Positions 13,454 through 30,100 of a stretch of 64,000 nucleotides of DNA are shown in pieces. The stretch comes from Desmodesmus armatus. Its lineage: Eukaryota; Chlorophyta; Chlorophyceae; Sphaeropleales; Scenedesmaceae. The notes beneath the pieces are model-generated. The model was not told the DNA's origin, ran no database searches, and worked only from the letters and a program-made list of their open reading frames with translations. Each line of letters begins with the position of its first letter. Positions within the stretch are counted from its first letter, which is position 1. A program made the position numbers and the translations under genes. The stretch lies in NCBI GenBank assembly GCA_007449985.2, contig VIIQ02000688.1, positions 124,001-188,000 on the forward strand, written 5' to 3'.

Positions 13454-14006
13454 CTAGCACCAGCTCAGCACCATCAACAATCTGATTACATGAGCTGCCA
13501 GGAATGCTGCCACAACTCTGTTGTCAGCAGCGGCCGCGGCTGGTGATGACGCAGCTTGCACAACCGCTGCTGTCACCAGCTGTGGAATTGCCATAGGCTG
13601 TGCGATTGCTGCTGCCTTGAGGCCATTGACAGCACCCTCACTGCTGCTGGCAGCGCACATGTTTGCTGCTTCAAGAGCCTGTGACAGACCGTGCAGCTGG
13701 GCGCATGCACAGCAGCAGCAGTCCTCTGCAGCACCAAGTGGTCACACGCCAGCACATATAAACGACCAGCAAGGGGAATGCCACATGCCGCACCCACAAA
13801 AACAATCCCATCGACAACCAGAACAAGACATGTCCTTTGTCAGCTGCATGATCTATGAGATCTGGGCTCCCTGCGTTGATGTCTGCTGCTGTTGTGCTGC
13901 TGCACCCATGCCTGCCACGACAGTCAGCCGATAGATGTTCAATTGACATTGCTCCAACCGCACATATACCAACTAGCAGGAGCACGACAGACAAGCGGCT
14001 GAACAT
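13454..14006 (-). CDS. Small putative secreted or membrane protein, two exons
   Basis: ATG at 14004-14006 opens MFSRLSVVLLLVGICAVGA, a convincing signal peptide or signal anchor. Exon 1 is 13794-14006 (71 codons, ends ..MGLFLW before GTGCGG). Exon 2 is 13454-13678 after a CACAG acceptor and reads ALEAANMCAASSSEG.. then Ala/Val-rich sequence to TAG. Both are phase 0, giving about 145 residues with a second hydrophobic segment around residues 60-72. If exon 1 is read through instead, the frame continues to 13671 with another hydrophobic stretch. No family recognised. It is divergently placed to MYND copy 3, with about 385 bp between the starts. Confidence 0.42.
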
Positions 14007-14390
14007 GCTGTTCCAGGATCCTGGGCTTTGGGCCCAAGCACAAAGTCTGAGTGATGGTCGTTCCACCCTTGGAAGCGCTGACAGTTGGAAGCGTAGTATA
14101 ATTTGGGACAACCTCGGAGTCACCAAGGCATTCTTTGCAGTGCGTTTTTTAACCATTGCTGTCGGACGCCGAGGCAGAGTCAACTGCCTCCGCCTCCGAC
14201 CAAGGTCCGATGCACGTCATCGCGGAGCGTAACTGCCTGGCCGAGGACTGTCTTGTTTTGCCTTCAACATTGACTGTCGTTTCTTTTTCCATTGGCAAAA
14301 GCTGTGATCGCCTGCGTGACGCGTCCGAGCTCACTGATCAGTCTTCACACAACAGCAGCAGTAGCAGCACACAGGCACAAGCTTCTTACC
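14007..14390. promoter_or_regulatory. Divergent intergenic region between the 13.5-kb gene and MYND copy 3
   Basis: The two opposed ATGs (14006 minus, 14391 plus) leave 384 bp that must carry both promoters if both genes are real. No TATA box was picked out. It contains GAGGC/GCCTC-rich inverted words around 14165-14205. Confidence 0.35.
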
Positions 14391-19109
<4,719 letters not shown>

Positions 19110-20116
19110 CGGCAACAATGGCATCACCAGCACACCGGCGAGGTTCAATGGCAACATTCTACACATCCCGCTGCCAGCTACCCATGGAGCGCACTTTGCA
19201 TGTGCTGCATCGGGGCACAAGCCACTGTGCTGCTGAGCAGCATGCTGCTGCTGGGGTAGTCTGGTGGTGTGCTGTATGGCACCTGGGCAGACTTGTTGCT
19301 GTAGGCACAAGCATTGTGTCATGCCGTGTTGGTGACAGCTCCCGACCTCAGTGAACATTTTGTGAAAAAAATGCTGCTGCAAAGTTGCATCCCGGCTGCG
19401 CCCTGTGTATGTCGTGTCCACAGTAATTCCGAAGCATGTACATCAGTTGGGTGGTGACAATTGAGCTGATTTGACCCACAACTCATTTGTGGTATTGGGC
19501 GGGTTGATGGATGTACTGGGATAGCCGCTTGAGGGCATTGTTGACAAGCAGGCTGTCATCAGGCCAGCAGCATGTTGCACATCAGTCACCAAACTACGAG
19601 GCACGCCAGATTGTTTGTATACATTACAGTGTGAAAACATAACAAGGCGCATCCAAAGCAAGGTCCGAACATTGTTGAGCTGTACAACAGAAACAATCCG
19701 GCACAGTGCGATGAAAAAGCCAGGTCCCAATACTGTTGGGCCCAGCAGTACTGGGCTGTACACCAGAACAGCAACCACCAAATTGACAACTCTGCACGAT
19801 TACCCACAGCAGGCATCCGATCCATGACCAGCAGTGGCAGCTGCTGCAGACAACAGCTAAGCAGCGCACAATGAGCGCCGATCCAACAACACAAACTCAA
19901 AAAAACCAGAGCAGCACCAAACAGTCATCAATGCAGCCACTGCCCCTGCTGCCCTGGACACTGCCAAGTGCTGCTGCCATCCGTGAGGCCCCCTCACTTC
20001 ACCGCAGCCGCAGCAACAGCAGCCGGCCCAGCATCGCCCTTCACCACCACCATCCAAAGGCGATCAAAAGATGATACAGGGCTGTGGGACCAGGGTGCTA
20101 CCCCCTGCATCTTCCT
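19110..20116. other. Intergenic, possible retroelement relic
   Basis: No gene model. On the minus strand at about 19480-19640 two adjacent frames read KQSGVPRSLVTD and then LVNNALKRLSQYIHQ. These resemble the GVPRSIVSD and N-x-ALK-x-L segments of Ty3/gypsy integrase, separated by a frame change. If genuine, this is a short degenerate integrase piece. The resemblance is by eye only. Confidence 0.25.
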
Positions 20117-23100
20117 TCACCGCGTGACCTTGTAGCTGCGGACCTGCTTGAGCAGTGTTGCTGCGTCCTTGTTCTCAACAAAGTGGCGCCGCACTGGCTC
20201 CAGGATGGCGTTGAGGGCCTTGCACAGCGCAGGCTTCAGGTCGGCTGCAAGCCAGGCAGCACATGACATGTGAAACATGGTAAGTTCAGCACAAGAAGAG
20301 GCAAGAAAGGTGAAGCGAAGGGAGCAGGGATGACGTTGAGGGCCTTGCACAGTGCAGGCTTCAGGTCGGCTGTAGGAGACACATGACATGCAAAACCAGG
20401 CAGCAGGCAGTGCCGGGTTAAGACGATGCAGCGGGGGGCAGGGTTAACAGAACCATCATGTCCATGCACCTGCTACATCCCCCGACACATACACTGTTGA
20501 CCACTGCTGCCCCATTCGAATGGGTCAGCAGCGGTCAACAGCGTATGTGTTGGGGGATGCAGCATGTGCATTGCCATGATGGTGAACTCATCAGCCAGAC
20601 ACGCAAGCAACCTGACTAATTGTACCCAGGGTGCAGCATGTCAGCATGGCGCATGTCACAAAGCAAGCAATGCCGCAAGGCACATTCCACGTTTCCAACA
20701 GCACCGCACCTGGGTGCACAGACAATGGATACAGTGCATCCGTGTGTGTGATGCAACACTTGCAATGCATTGGCTTCCGTGGACTTCGACAACAGCTACC
20801 CGCAAAGCGCACCTGGGTGCAGTGCCCCGCTGGTGTAGTCTGCCTTGAGCTGCTCCAGGTCTGTGTAGGTCACGTTGCCACCGTTCTTCTCGTTGCGTGT
20901 CACCTCAAACTTGCCAAACCAGGGGAACACGATGTACGCCACATACTCGTAGCAGGGGTTGCCGTCAACCACCTGCCAGTGGGGGGTGGGTGCAGCAGGC
21001 AGAGGGTGTTTAGGGTTTTAACCCCAAACCCTAAACCCTGGCTGTGCCACAAGCAGCCACACACGTGGAACTCTTTCACAGACGACGGTTGTTGCCAAAA
21101 GAGATCAGCTTGTTTTCCACCTTGCACAGATCACATTACACGCAGGTAACCTCACCTGTGGTGTGCAGTAGGCCTTTTTGATCTTTACGTTTACGTCTCC
21201 CTCACTGATGCATGTATGAGAGCCAGGCTCAATATTTCTGCCAAGCAAGAGACAGTACATCCCACACATCTTGCGCTGATCCAAGGCAAGCCCTCACCTG
21301 TGGAGGGCAGTAGGCCTTCTTGATCTTTACGTTCACGTCTCCCTCGCTGTCCTCCATGAAAATGGCGCTGTTGGGGTCAGACTTACTCATCTTCTCCTGG
21401 CCCTGCAGCACACAAACGCAACACGATGTACCAACAGGGGGAAAGGGATAGTGAGAGGGAGCGTGAGTGGGTGAAGAGTGTGTGAGAGAATGTGTGACTT
21501 GATCATCTTGTCTGTTGCTGTCAGTGATGCATGATGCATCCACGGATAGTGCCATTGGCGCCTTTACTGGAGCGGTGTGACACCGCCCAGCCGTGAAGTA
21601 CCCACATGCACCTCCCCGCCCCCATCATTCGACATCCCAAACACCAAGCCCATTGTAACCACGTGGGCTGCACATGCCATACCTACCTCAACGGGTCCCA
21701 GATCCTGTGGCTGAGGTACACCGCTGCTACCGAAAATAATAAACAGGTCACCTTCGGAAGACCCCCCCCTCCCTGCTTTGCCCCTAACCCAATTCCACCC
21801 ACAGCCCCCACCCACCTCCAGCAGTCCCGGCATCATCCTGTGGCTGAGGATGATGGGCTTCATCTTGCGCTTGATGTCGTCGCAGTACTCACGAGCCAAC
21901 ATGTTCACCTTGCGCTGGTCCATGCCCAGCTGGCAGATGTCAGCCTGATCAAGGGGGGGGGTGAGGGTGAGAGTGAGTGCGAGAGTTAGACCGAGAGTGA
22001 AAGAGGGAGAGATTGTGATTGAGTGCATGAAGGTAGTCTATGCCCAGCTGGCAGATGTCCGCCTGAACATAGGGCGAGAAGCCGTGAAGGGGGAGAGAGA
22101 AAAGGGAGAGCAAGAGCAAAAGGGCATGTGAGTGCTTGAGGGGGCTCCAGTGTACACGTGTGCAACTGCAGGAGTCACATGTAATGCATCAGCCTCTGCC
22201 TGATCTTGACCGGGCACCTACTGTACTGCATTGCATTGCACTGTACTGCATTGCACCGTACTGCGCTATCTGCCGCCGCTGTACACGCCGTCTCACCTTG
22301 AGGAAGAAGATGTCAGCACACTGCATGACTGGGTACATGATCTGTGCAGCACTCAGGTCCTCACTCTCACCACGACCCATGATCTGACTGCACACAGCAA
22401 CACACAAACACGCGCAAGCAGACCATAAAACACATCACAAGACCCATCAGATCAGCATTGGGTTGGCAAGCACAACGTCTTGGTGCTATCGCTATTTTGT
22501 GGTATTCCATACTCGGAACTTGCATCCGCATCAACAGCATCATTCCGCAAAATGTGTTTGGATGGATGCTACGCCCAAATGTGGAGCCCATCTTGTATGC
22601 AAGCAACAAAGGGAGGCGCCAACACCTTGATGCAGCATCAGCGCACGTGTTGTGGGCTGGCTGTTGGTGCCTGCAACAAGCCCCCCCCCCCCCCCACATG
22701 CAGACACACAGACACACCCAAGAAGAAATACACTTCCCAGCCTCAAGGTGTGCTGAGAGAGTCTGGCCAGGAGGTATCAACCACCCCACAGTGTCTCTGC
22801 ACTTACTGAGTTCCCCAATGGACTGTAGTCAAGCTGCCTTGTCCTGGCTGTCACGCCCCTCACCCCACCAGCTATTCCTGACTTACTCCCCCATCCCAAC
22901 CCCCACCCTCCCCCCTCAAAACTCCCAACCAGCTGCAACGACATGGTGCTTGTGCCAATTTTGATTGACCATGCACCCTCTCTGGGTCAATCGACGCCAG
23001 TGATTCTGCATAGCCATAGCGGTTGTTGCTGACCACAAGCGGTACGACTATGCAGAACCACTGGCGTAGATTGACCCTGAGAGAGTGTGCATGCCTAGAA

Positions 23101-26100
23101 TGCCTAGAAGTGCTGGTGTACCACACGCCCGCAGGTTGACTCTGAACTAGCCTTACCCTTGACCTCTCTTCATCACCCTGTCACCCTCCTACCATCACTC
23201 CCCCTGCTCCCCACCTGCAGCGTATCATGCCCTTGAGGTTGTTATTGCTTACTTGAGAGCTTGTCGCCTCTTGCCCAGATATGAACCTACAGGCGCATTT
23301 GCCCAGCCATAAGTCATCCTTGCAATCCCCCCCCCCCCCACACACACCTGCAGCGAATGATGCGCTTGAGGTTGTTCTTGCGTGCAATGTCCATGACGAG
23401 TGTCCAATATTCATCTGGCCGGCTGTTGATCTCCTCACTGCTGTTGATGAACTGAACATTGGTTAGGTCCATGCCCACGGCCTTCCACACCTGCAGGGAT
23501 GTGTTAGACAGGACGGGGGGCGGGGGGGGGGGGGGGTGTCACTTCATAAGCAAGGGGTTGAATATGTGGCAGGTGCAGGTGTCATTGTGGCATGGGTTGT
23601 CTGCGTGTGCGTGTGGGTGTGATGGGGGGGGGTGCGGCTAACCAAACTGGCCTGACAACGCACACGATACACAGTCTGTGCAATCCATACCGCCTGCTGA
23701 CATGTGGCGCGAGTGTATGGAGCTGAGGGAGGGTGCTGGGGCGGGTTGTACAACATGACCAGGTGACCATGCTCACAAAATGACTGTGCAAATGTTAAGG
23801 GGGGGGGGGGGCGGAGCAAGGTATGGGATGTGTGTAGAAAGCAAGTGTGCCATCTAGGATCCAAGGTTCTGCGGCAAAACTTTTGCCCCCTGCTCTCACC
23901 TCCACCATGTATCGTCCCACTGTCTGGATCTTCTTCAGGTCTCCACCCATCTTGTTGTTCAGCTGCGCAAACCAGTCAGCAACCTGCGACACAAACGGAC
24001 ACAACACAAACATTCTGATGGGATGCAGGTCTGCTAGGCAGAATCCAGACCAGATGCAATCGCACTTCAACACACATGGCGCCTCCAGCTAGCCCAAAGA
24101 TGACGGATCGCTTCAGGAACATTTGGCGCAATTGAAGCGAAGGGAAGGAAATACACCTCCTGTCATGCACGACCCGCACAAGCTCTTGATGCCACACCCA
24201 CAAGATGGCAATGCCTATGAGCGAGCGCAACAGCAGCCCCCACCTCCACTCACCCAGAACTTGAATGTGACGCCACACTTTGTGAGCTTGTTCACGTTGA
24301 TGGCCTTCAACACACCCTGGGTGTGGTGGTGGTGGTGGTGTGTGTGTGTGTGTGTGTGTGGGGGGGGGGGGGGCACAACAAACACACAAGGTTGGCAGGG
24401 GCAGCAGCCACGTATTCATGTCAGTTAACTGCAGTGTTGTTTGGTGTCAGGGGCTTGGCGGCAAAGCGGTGAGGGAACTTTTCAAGGTGATTGTGTTGCC
24501 AATGCGCATGTCCCTTCGATGGGCTGCACACCTGGCTCATCAGATCCTGTACAGCTGTCACGCCATGCCTGCTACTGCAGCAACACAGCATTGCCTTGCT
24601 GCAAGACACTGGGGGCTTCACGCAGTGCTTACCTGTGCAATGTGCATGCGGCCTGATGGCTCAAAGCCATCGTATGCAATGGGGTTGGCCTTCTTCAACA
24701 GCAGCTGACGCAGCTCAGGATCTGCAAGCGACACACAGCATAGCAGAACAGCAGTACAGAAGCAATTCAGGAGTGCAACAATTTGAACAGGCCCTGTCAG
24801 CATTGAGCAACCTGTATGGACGTGGCCCTAACCCAAGTCCCCCGGGAAATCTGCACGCTGCACTCTTGTAGTAGCGCAACAGCACAGCAAGTAAGCTCAT
24901 GTGGTTATGCACGTATCAGCGTTGACGGGCTCCCCCCCCCCCCCAAACAGTGCAGCACCTGTACACTGCTGCAGCACCTGTACAATTTTGCAGCACTAAG
25001 CACACAGCATGCTGCTTCCAACAGCAAGTCACCTTCATCCCAAGATGCTGTCACTAGCACCCTGACAACCTAGCATCTCCAATGACAATCTTGTGTCGTT
25101 GAGGTTCAACAGCCATGACACGGCCTTGAAGGGATCCTACCACTGGATGCCCAACCCTCAACAATCCCGATACATCCCAGAACCCTTTGAGCCGCAAAAT
25201 GTGTTGCAATCCTTGAAGTACAGACTGATGTGACACATGAGCCTGTTCTGCAAGGCTTGCGCCACACTCTGCGACTGTAAGGGTTCAAGCATGTCGGGGA
25301 TAGGATTGACTGCTGGATCTCGGGTTTTAGAGCTGGGGCACTTCTAGGTTTCTGAGCAACCAGGGTCTATGTCAAGAGAGAGAGGTTCCTCCATCATGCA
25401 TGCAGCATCTGCACCGCCTTGGCATGTGGTGGACCTTCCAACGTGTGATGGCAGTGTAGATGAGTACAGTACAATAGAGGCACTGTACTGCACTGTACAC
25501 GTGTTGGGGCAGACTGGTTCTTGAGCCAGACGTGCACATGCTACACCCCAGGCACGGACAAGCCTTCAAAACGGGGGGGGGGGCACAATACAATCACATC
25601 TTATGTGTTGCAGTTGGCATCTCAGTTGGGATGTGCTGCAGCCAACTGGGCCGCGATGTCGTTTGAAACCATATGTGTGAAGAAGACCACAATCAGTGCC
25701 ATTGTGGTCTTCCCAACACAAATGTTTGTAAATGTGTCACAGCTGCAGTCAGCTGCAAGCTACATCCCAGCTTTGGCTACACCTGCCAAACATCAGCCGA
25801 TCTCATTACTAAGCCAGCCGATCTCATTACTAAGCCAACCACCATTAGTCAATCACAAACCAACCTTCAGGCCCTGCTTCGTAGTAGCATGGCAGTTTGT
25901 TCCCAATACCCTCATGGCTTGGAAGCCTGCTCCACCCTCAAGGCTTAGCAGTCAGTTCCCAATACCAGGAACTTCCCTAAATAGGGAGCCTCGCTTGCCA
26001 ATGATGTCCGCTGCTGTGGTGGAATGGCATCCGTGCTATCAAGCTCGAAGACCATGCCACCACAACAGCAGACGTCATCAGAAAGCTGAGCTCCCCATAC

Positions 26101-26751
26101 AGTGGAGTACAATTTACCCGAGTGGTGCCTAATTACACCTAGGGGTATGGTAGGTTTGATGCAACTGCCTGGTACTCGCCTGTAAAATGTGTCATGCTCT
26201 ACACAGCATGCCCTCATGCCTGCCATGCTCCCGCCCACCTGAGATGCACTCCTCCCCAATGCTGCGGCACAGCTGGAAGCGCTCATCCAGAGTGAGCCCA
26301 TTCACCAGCGGGGCGTCTGCCTCTGCTGCTGCAGCTGCAGCTGCTGCTGCGGCGTCTGGTGCTGCAATCTCAGCCCTGAAAGCAGAGAGACGTGTGGTTG
26401 AGAAAGTGCTTGGATAAAGGCTCCTGGCTGGGGAGATGGTTGCTGGGCTTGTCAGGCCCGGAGACTGAGACTGCAGCTGATTCCTGCAGCTTTCAGGACT
26501 GCCTTAATGGGTCGAACTAGCATGCATAACTGGTCATGAGCGAGGATTAGGCGGCTTGTTGCCCCGGTGCCTCTTACTGACTGCCAGCAGCAGTGACGGT
26601 TGGGGGTGGTTGACAGTTGGGAAGTGCACTTGACAAACGGTACGTTGCTCTGCAGCACTCACTTTTTGCTCAAATCCTCTGCAAGCGCCTCTGCTGCTTT
26701 GGGGGCAGCATCAGCTGCGGGTGGGATGATCTGTGCTGTGACGTCTGCCAT
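20117..26751 (-). CDS. Cytosolic tyrosyl-tRNA synthetase
   Basis: Charges tRNA-Tyr in the cytosol. Eleven exons (complement): 26663-26751, 26239-26375, 24633-24721, 24254-24316, 23900-23983, 23348-23490, 22297-22387, 21816-21944, 21298-21402, 20813-20972, 20117-20244. They total 1218 nt, phases agree at every junction, and the product is 405 aa, normal for the eukaryotic/archaeal-type enzyme. The ATG (26749-26751) opens MADVTAQ. Signature elements: YDGFEPSGRMHIAQ (residues 92-105, class I HIGH equivalent), WKAVGMD and SSEEINSR, the tyrosine pocket Y220-x3-Q224-x2-D227 in YPVMQCADI, GMDQRKVNMLARE, and KMSKS at 279-283. The C terminus is FPWFGKFEV..ADLKPAL..PVRRHF. There is no C-terminal EMAPII-type extension. 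An N-terminal Ala-rich segment (about 31-50) is lineage-specific. The introns contain hairpins and partial exon copies. Confidence 0.97.
20329..20371 (-). repeat. Echo of the last tyrosyl-tRNA synthetase exon
   Basis: The intron between exons 10 and 11 repeats the acceptor end of exon 11: a TACAG acceptor followed by the ADLKPALCKALN coding sequence with a few changes, then divergence. The true exon begins at 20244. Confidence 0.85.
20452..20583. repeat. 132-bp near-perfect loopless palindrome in an intron
   Basis: The centre is TTCGAA at 20515-20520. Arms 20452-20517 and 20518-20583 match at about 58 of 66 positions. It lies in the last intron of the tyrosyl-tRNA synthetase gene, so transcripts would fold into one long hairpin. 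Confidence 0.92.
21006..21040. repeat. Telomere-like TTTAGGG/CCCTAAA words
   Basis: GTTTAGGGTTTT followed by CCAAACCCTAAACCCTGG, opposed telomere-type motifs inside a tyrosyl-tRNA synthetase intron. Confidence 0.75.
21152..21203 (-). repeat. Echo of tyrosyl-tRNA synthetase exon 9 donor end
   Basis: Copies the last ~50 nt of exon 9 (GDVNVKIKKAYC-PPQ region) plus its GTGAGG donor. The real exon end is at 21298. In the copy, one codon changes PP to TP. Confidence 0.88.
22037..22064 (-). repeat. Echo of tyrosyl-tRNA synthetase exon 8 acceptor end
   Basis: Repeats the TCAG acceptor and the ADICQLGMD coding sequence of exon 8 (real acceptor at 21944/21945) about 110 bp upstream in transcript sense. 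Confidence 0.82.
22970..23093. repeat. Intronic hairpin, ~45-nt arms
   Basis: Arms 22970-23013 and 23048-23093 are inverted copies with only a few mismatches and a two-base gap. The loop is about 34 nt. Located between synthetase exons 6 and 7. Confidence 0.92.
23213..23250 (-). repeat. Echo of tyrosyl-tRNA synthetase exon 6 donor end
   Basis: Repeats the NNLKRIIRC coding end of exon 6 (here NNLKGMIRC) with its following G-rich donor region, about 130 bp past the true donor at 23348. Confidence 0.82.
25625..25771. repeat. Intronic imperfect hairpin, ~147 bp
   Basis: The inner stem is perfect (GAAGACCACAAT / ATTGTGGTCTTC, loop CAGTGCC at 25694-25700). Outer stem parts pair imperfectly out to GTTGGGATGT / ACATCCCAGC. 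Located between synthetase exons 2 and 3. Confidence 0.8.
25984..26096. repeat. Intronic hairpin, ~46-nt arms, 20-nt loop
   Basis: Arms 25984-26030 and 26051-26096 are inverted copies at roughly 80 percent identity. The best block is the TGCTGTGGTGG / CCACCACAACAGCA part. Same intron as the 25.6-kb hairpin. Confidence 0.82.
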
Positions 26752-27116
26752 TCTGGCTGCTGTTGTTCTGGGACCCCCTCCTGACGAGCTGATCCGTACA
26801 GATGTGCTACTACGCCGAAGACATAAAGAAAGTGAGGCTGTGTCCGTGAAATGTGATACCGAGTGCCAAACAACCGTCGGTTTGAAACCTGATCTGTGGC
26901 AAACTTCGTGGTAACCTTTGTTGTGTGGATCAACAGCAGTTATATGTACGTGCATGCTGCTGCCTTTTCTCTTTCGACCCTTGTGCTGCTGTGTGACATT
27001 TCGGCACAGGCAGATCACCTGCACCAGGTGTGTCAGCACAGGGGACCACACCAATTTCCTGACCTGCAATGACCGCCTTAAAGACACTCCTTGGGTATTC
27101 ATAAGCTCATAGCGGC
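26752..27116. promoter_or_regulatory. Shared divergent promoter region of TyrRS and VPS41
   Basis: Start codons at 26751 (minus) and 27117 (plus) leave 365 bp for both promoters and 5' leaders. I could not identify a TATA box or initiator with confidence. Confidence 0.5.
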
Positions 27117-30100
27117 ATGTCGGACCACGCAGAAGAACCGCAGCATGACCCCAGCAGCGCGTCAGCAGTGAACCAGCCCAGTGAAACCCCAGCAGCAGAT
27201 GAGCTCGAGCCACAGCTCAAATACGAGCGCCTGGGAGCCGACGTAAAGTCGATACTTCAGGATGCCACAGCCACGTGCTTGTGCCTGTCAGAGAAGGTGT
27301 TGGCTCTGGGTACCAGTGCTGGCAACATTCACATCCTGGACTACTCAGGCAATGAGGTCAGTACTGCTTTGTGGAACAGCAGCCGTAAACAAGCATGACT
27401 GGGCCCGTTGAAAGGGGACGTGGGTTGTGTTGCTTTTGCAAGTGACACTGCTGGTATTGCCCAAACAGCAGTTGTGCCAAGATGCACATGGCAGCTGCAT
27501 TGCCCAGTAGTTGCCCACACAAGTCTGAAGGATGTCTGCTGCACCCCGTCTGCTGCTGCTGCTGGTCTTGCATGTGCTCAGGTCAAGCGGTTCAGCCTGC
27601 ACTCCAAGCCAGTGAAGCAGATCAGCTTTGATGACAAGGCAGAGTACTTTGCAAGCTGCTGTGGCGACAACTACATCTCAGTACGTGGCAGCAAGACAGC
27701 ACACAACTCGCAATTGTGACCGTTGACACAGCACAGCACAGCACAGCACTTCAGCAGCACACAGCACAGCAAAGCTTGCAGTACAGCTTTGGCTTTGCAA
27801 GGCAATCATTGTCACAGACGCAATTGCAATTGGCAATCAACAGGGCTTGTGCCTGGCGACGTGCAGTGGCTGCAACAGTACGGCACAACACGCACCCTGA
27901 GCGTGGTTTTACGTGACCAGCAATACCAAATTGGGCTTGCCCATCATCCTCGATCTTCTTCATCTTTCACTTCCGCCTGCATGTAAACGGCAATTGCAAC
28001 AGGCAGTGTTGCAATATCAGTGCGGCAGCAGCGTGTATGTTTGTGTTGTCATGTTTGCAGGTGAGCAGCCTGTACTCGGATGAGACCAACAAGTTCACTT
28101 TCAAGCGCCCAATCACGGTGAGGACAAACTATGTTTCACACTATGCAACCCCCTCCCTCCACACACATCCTTGCTGTTGCCACCCCCCCCCCCCCCACAC
28201 ACACACACCCAGGCCTACCCACTATCCACAACCCGCCCCAAAGTTGGAGTGTGTTTGTGTACGGGTCTGCATGTTTAGGGAGGGGCAGACACTCGGGAAT
28301 CTACTGCGATCAGCAGGATTCCTCACAATGCGCAGCGCACTGACATGCACAGCGCACAGTTCTGGGTACCAGCCCCTTGATGCTTCTTAAGAGCCCCACT
28401 AACAGGGCACCCACACTGTCTTTTGGAATTTCTGCACACAAGGAGTCCTGCTGCACAGCACTGCTGCAGCTGCCGCTGCTGTTTTGCCCATGTGTCAGCT
28501 CCACCCCTGCCTGCCTGGTGAATCCTTGTGCTGCCAGGTTGTTGCGCTGGAGCCTCGCTACGTCTCTCGCAAGACGCGTGAGTTTGTGACGGGTGACGTG
28601 CGGGGCAGACTCAAACTCAGCTCACAGGTGAGTCACCAGTCAGTGTGCTGCGCCTGTACCTGAGGGCACGGGACCTTTGTGTATGTTTTGAAAAACTCCC
28701 CCAACTCTTACCCCTCAAAAGGTGGAAATGGCATGCTGCACCCAGTATGCATTGTTGTGTGCCCGATAGGTGGGTGGCAGTTGTGCCCCCTCACTCATGC
28801 TCACTCTTACTGCTGCACGGCAACTGCACTTCTGTTGCCCCTCCCCCACCCCAAACCCCCCACCCCCCTCATGCACACTCACTCCTTCTGCGGACCGCTA
28901 ACTGCACTCCTTTTGTATCCCCCCCCCCCCACCCACCCACCCCCCCAGGGCTGGTTGGGTCGCAGTGACCATGTGTTGCACCAGGGTGAGGGAACCATCA
29001 GGGCAGTCAGCTGGCATGGCAGCACACTGGTGTGGGCAAACGAGGTCGGCATCAAGGTGAGAAGGGGGCAACGTGGGGAAGGGGGAGGGGGGAAGAGGGA
29101 GGAGGGGGAATGAGAGCTGTTAGGGTACTCTTTGACATCGGCTGGCATGGCAGCACACTGGCCATTGGCCCACACCAGTCAACCAATCATCACTGGACAC
29201 GTCACCTTGACACACCTCCCCTGCCCGTCCCTTCCTTTCCCAACCCAACCCACTGTGTCCCACCCTGTGCAGGTTTATGACACCAACATGCACCAGTTTG
29301 TGGGCAGCATGAAGCGGCCACGAGGGGGGCGCTACGCCGACTGCTACGACTGCCAGCTGTACCTCCATGAGGGGGACAGCGGGACACAAACACTCTACGT
29401 GGCATGGCCTGATTTCATCAAGGTGTGTGTTGTTGGTTGGGGGGGGGGGGGGGGGGGGGGGGGGCAGGGGGGGGGGGGTGGTAATGGCGGGGGGGAGCTT
29501 CATTGGTGTGTAAGAAAACCCTGGAAGTAGGGGGGGCAGCTTGATGTGATGTGGTCTTGGCCTGGTGTGTGTGTGTGTGGGGGGGGCGGGGGGGGGGGGC
29601 AGCTGTACCTGCATGAGGGGGACAGTGGGACACAAACACTGTACGTCGCATGGCCTGACTGCATCAAGGCGGGTGTGGGGGAAGGCGCTTGGGCGGGGGT
29701 GGGTGGGTGGGTGACGTTGTGGCGGGGGGGTGGGGTGGGGGAGCTTGATCGGTGTGCAAGAGAAGGGAAGGGGGGGGGGGGGGGATGGCGGCCACAGCTT
29801 GGTGTGAATGATGTTTGAAGGGGGATGCCAGCTGCATGTATACCAAGGGATGGCAAGATACACACCCTTGACATGGCATGACCCGTTAACATCATCGCTC
29901 TACGAACCCAGCTGGCAGTCTCGTTGCAGCAGTCATGGCTGTGTTTGCTGCGATGCAAAATTTGGAACCCAAGCCTACCAGACTCGGTTTGGTGTGCTGT
30001 TGTGGGCTTGCCCAAACGGTGTGCGTGTGTGTTCATGCAGGTTGCTGATGTGCTGACCCACGTTGACCCAACCTCTGGTGCTGTGAGCAAGGCGCTGCGT

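Noticed and set aside
20505..20530. tRNA T-loop-like TTCGAAT
   Set aside because: It is the centre of the 132-bp palindrome; no acceptor, D or anticodon arms can be drawn around it. No other tRNA or rRNA gene was noticed in the window.
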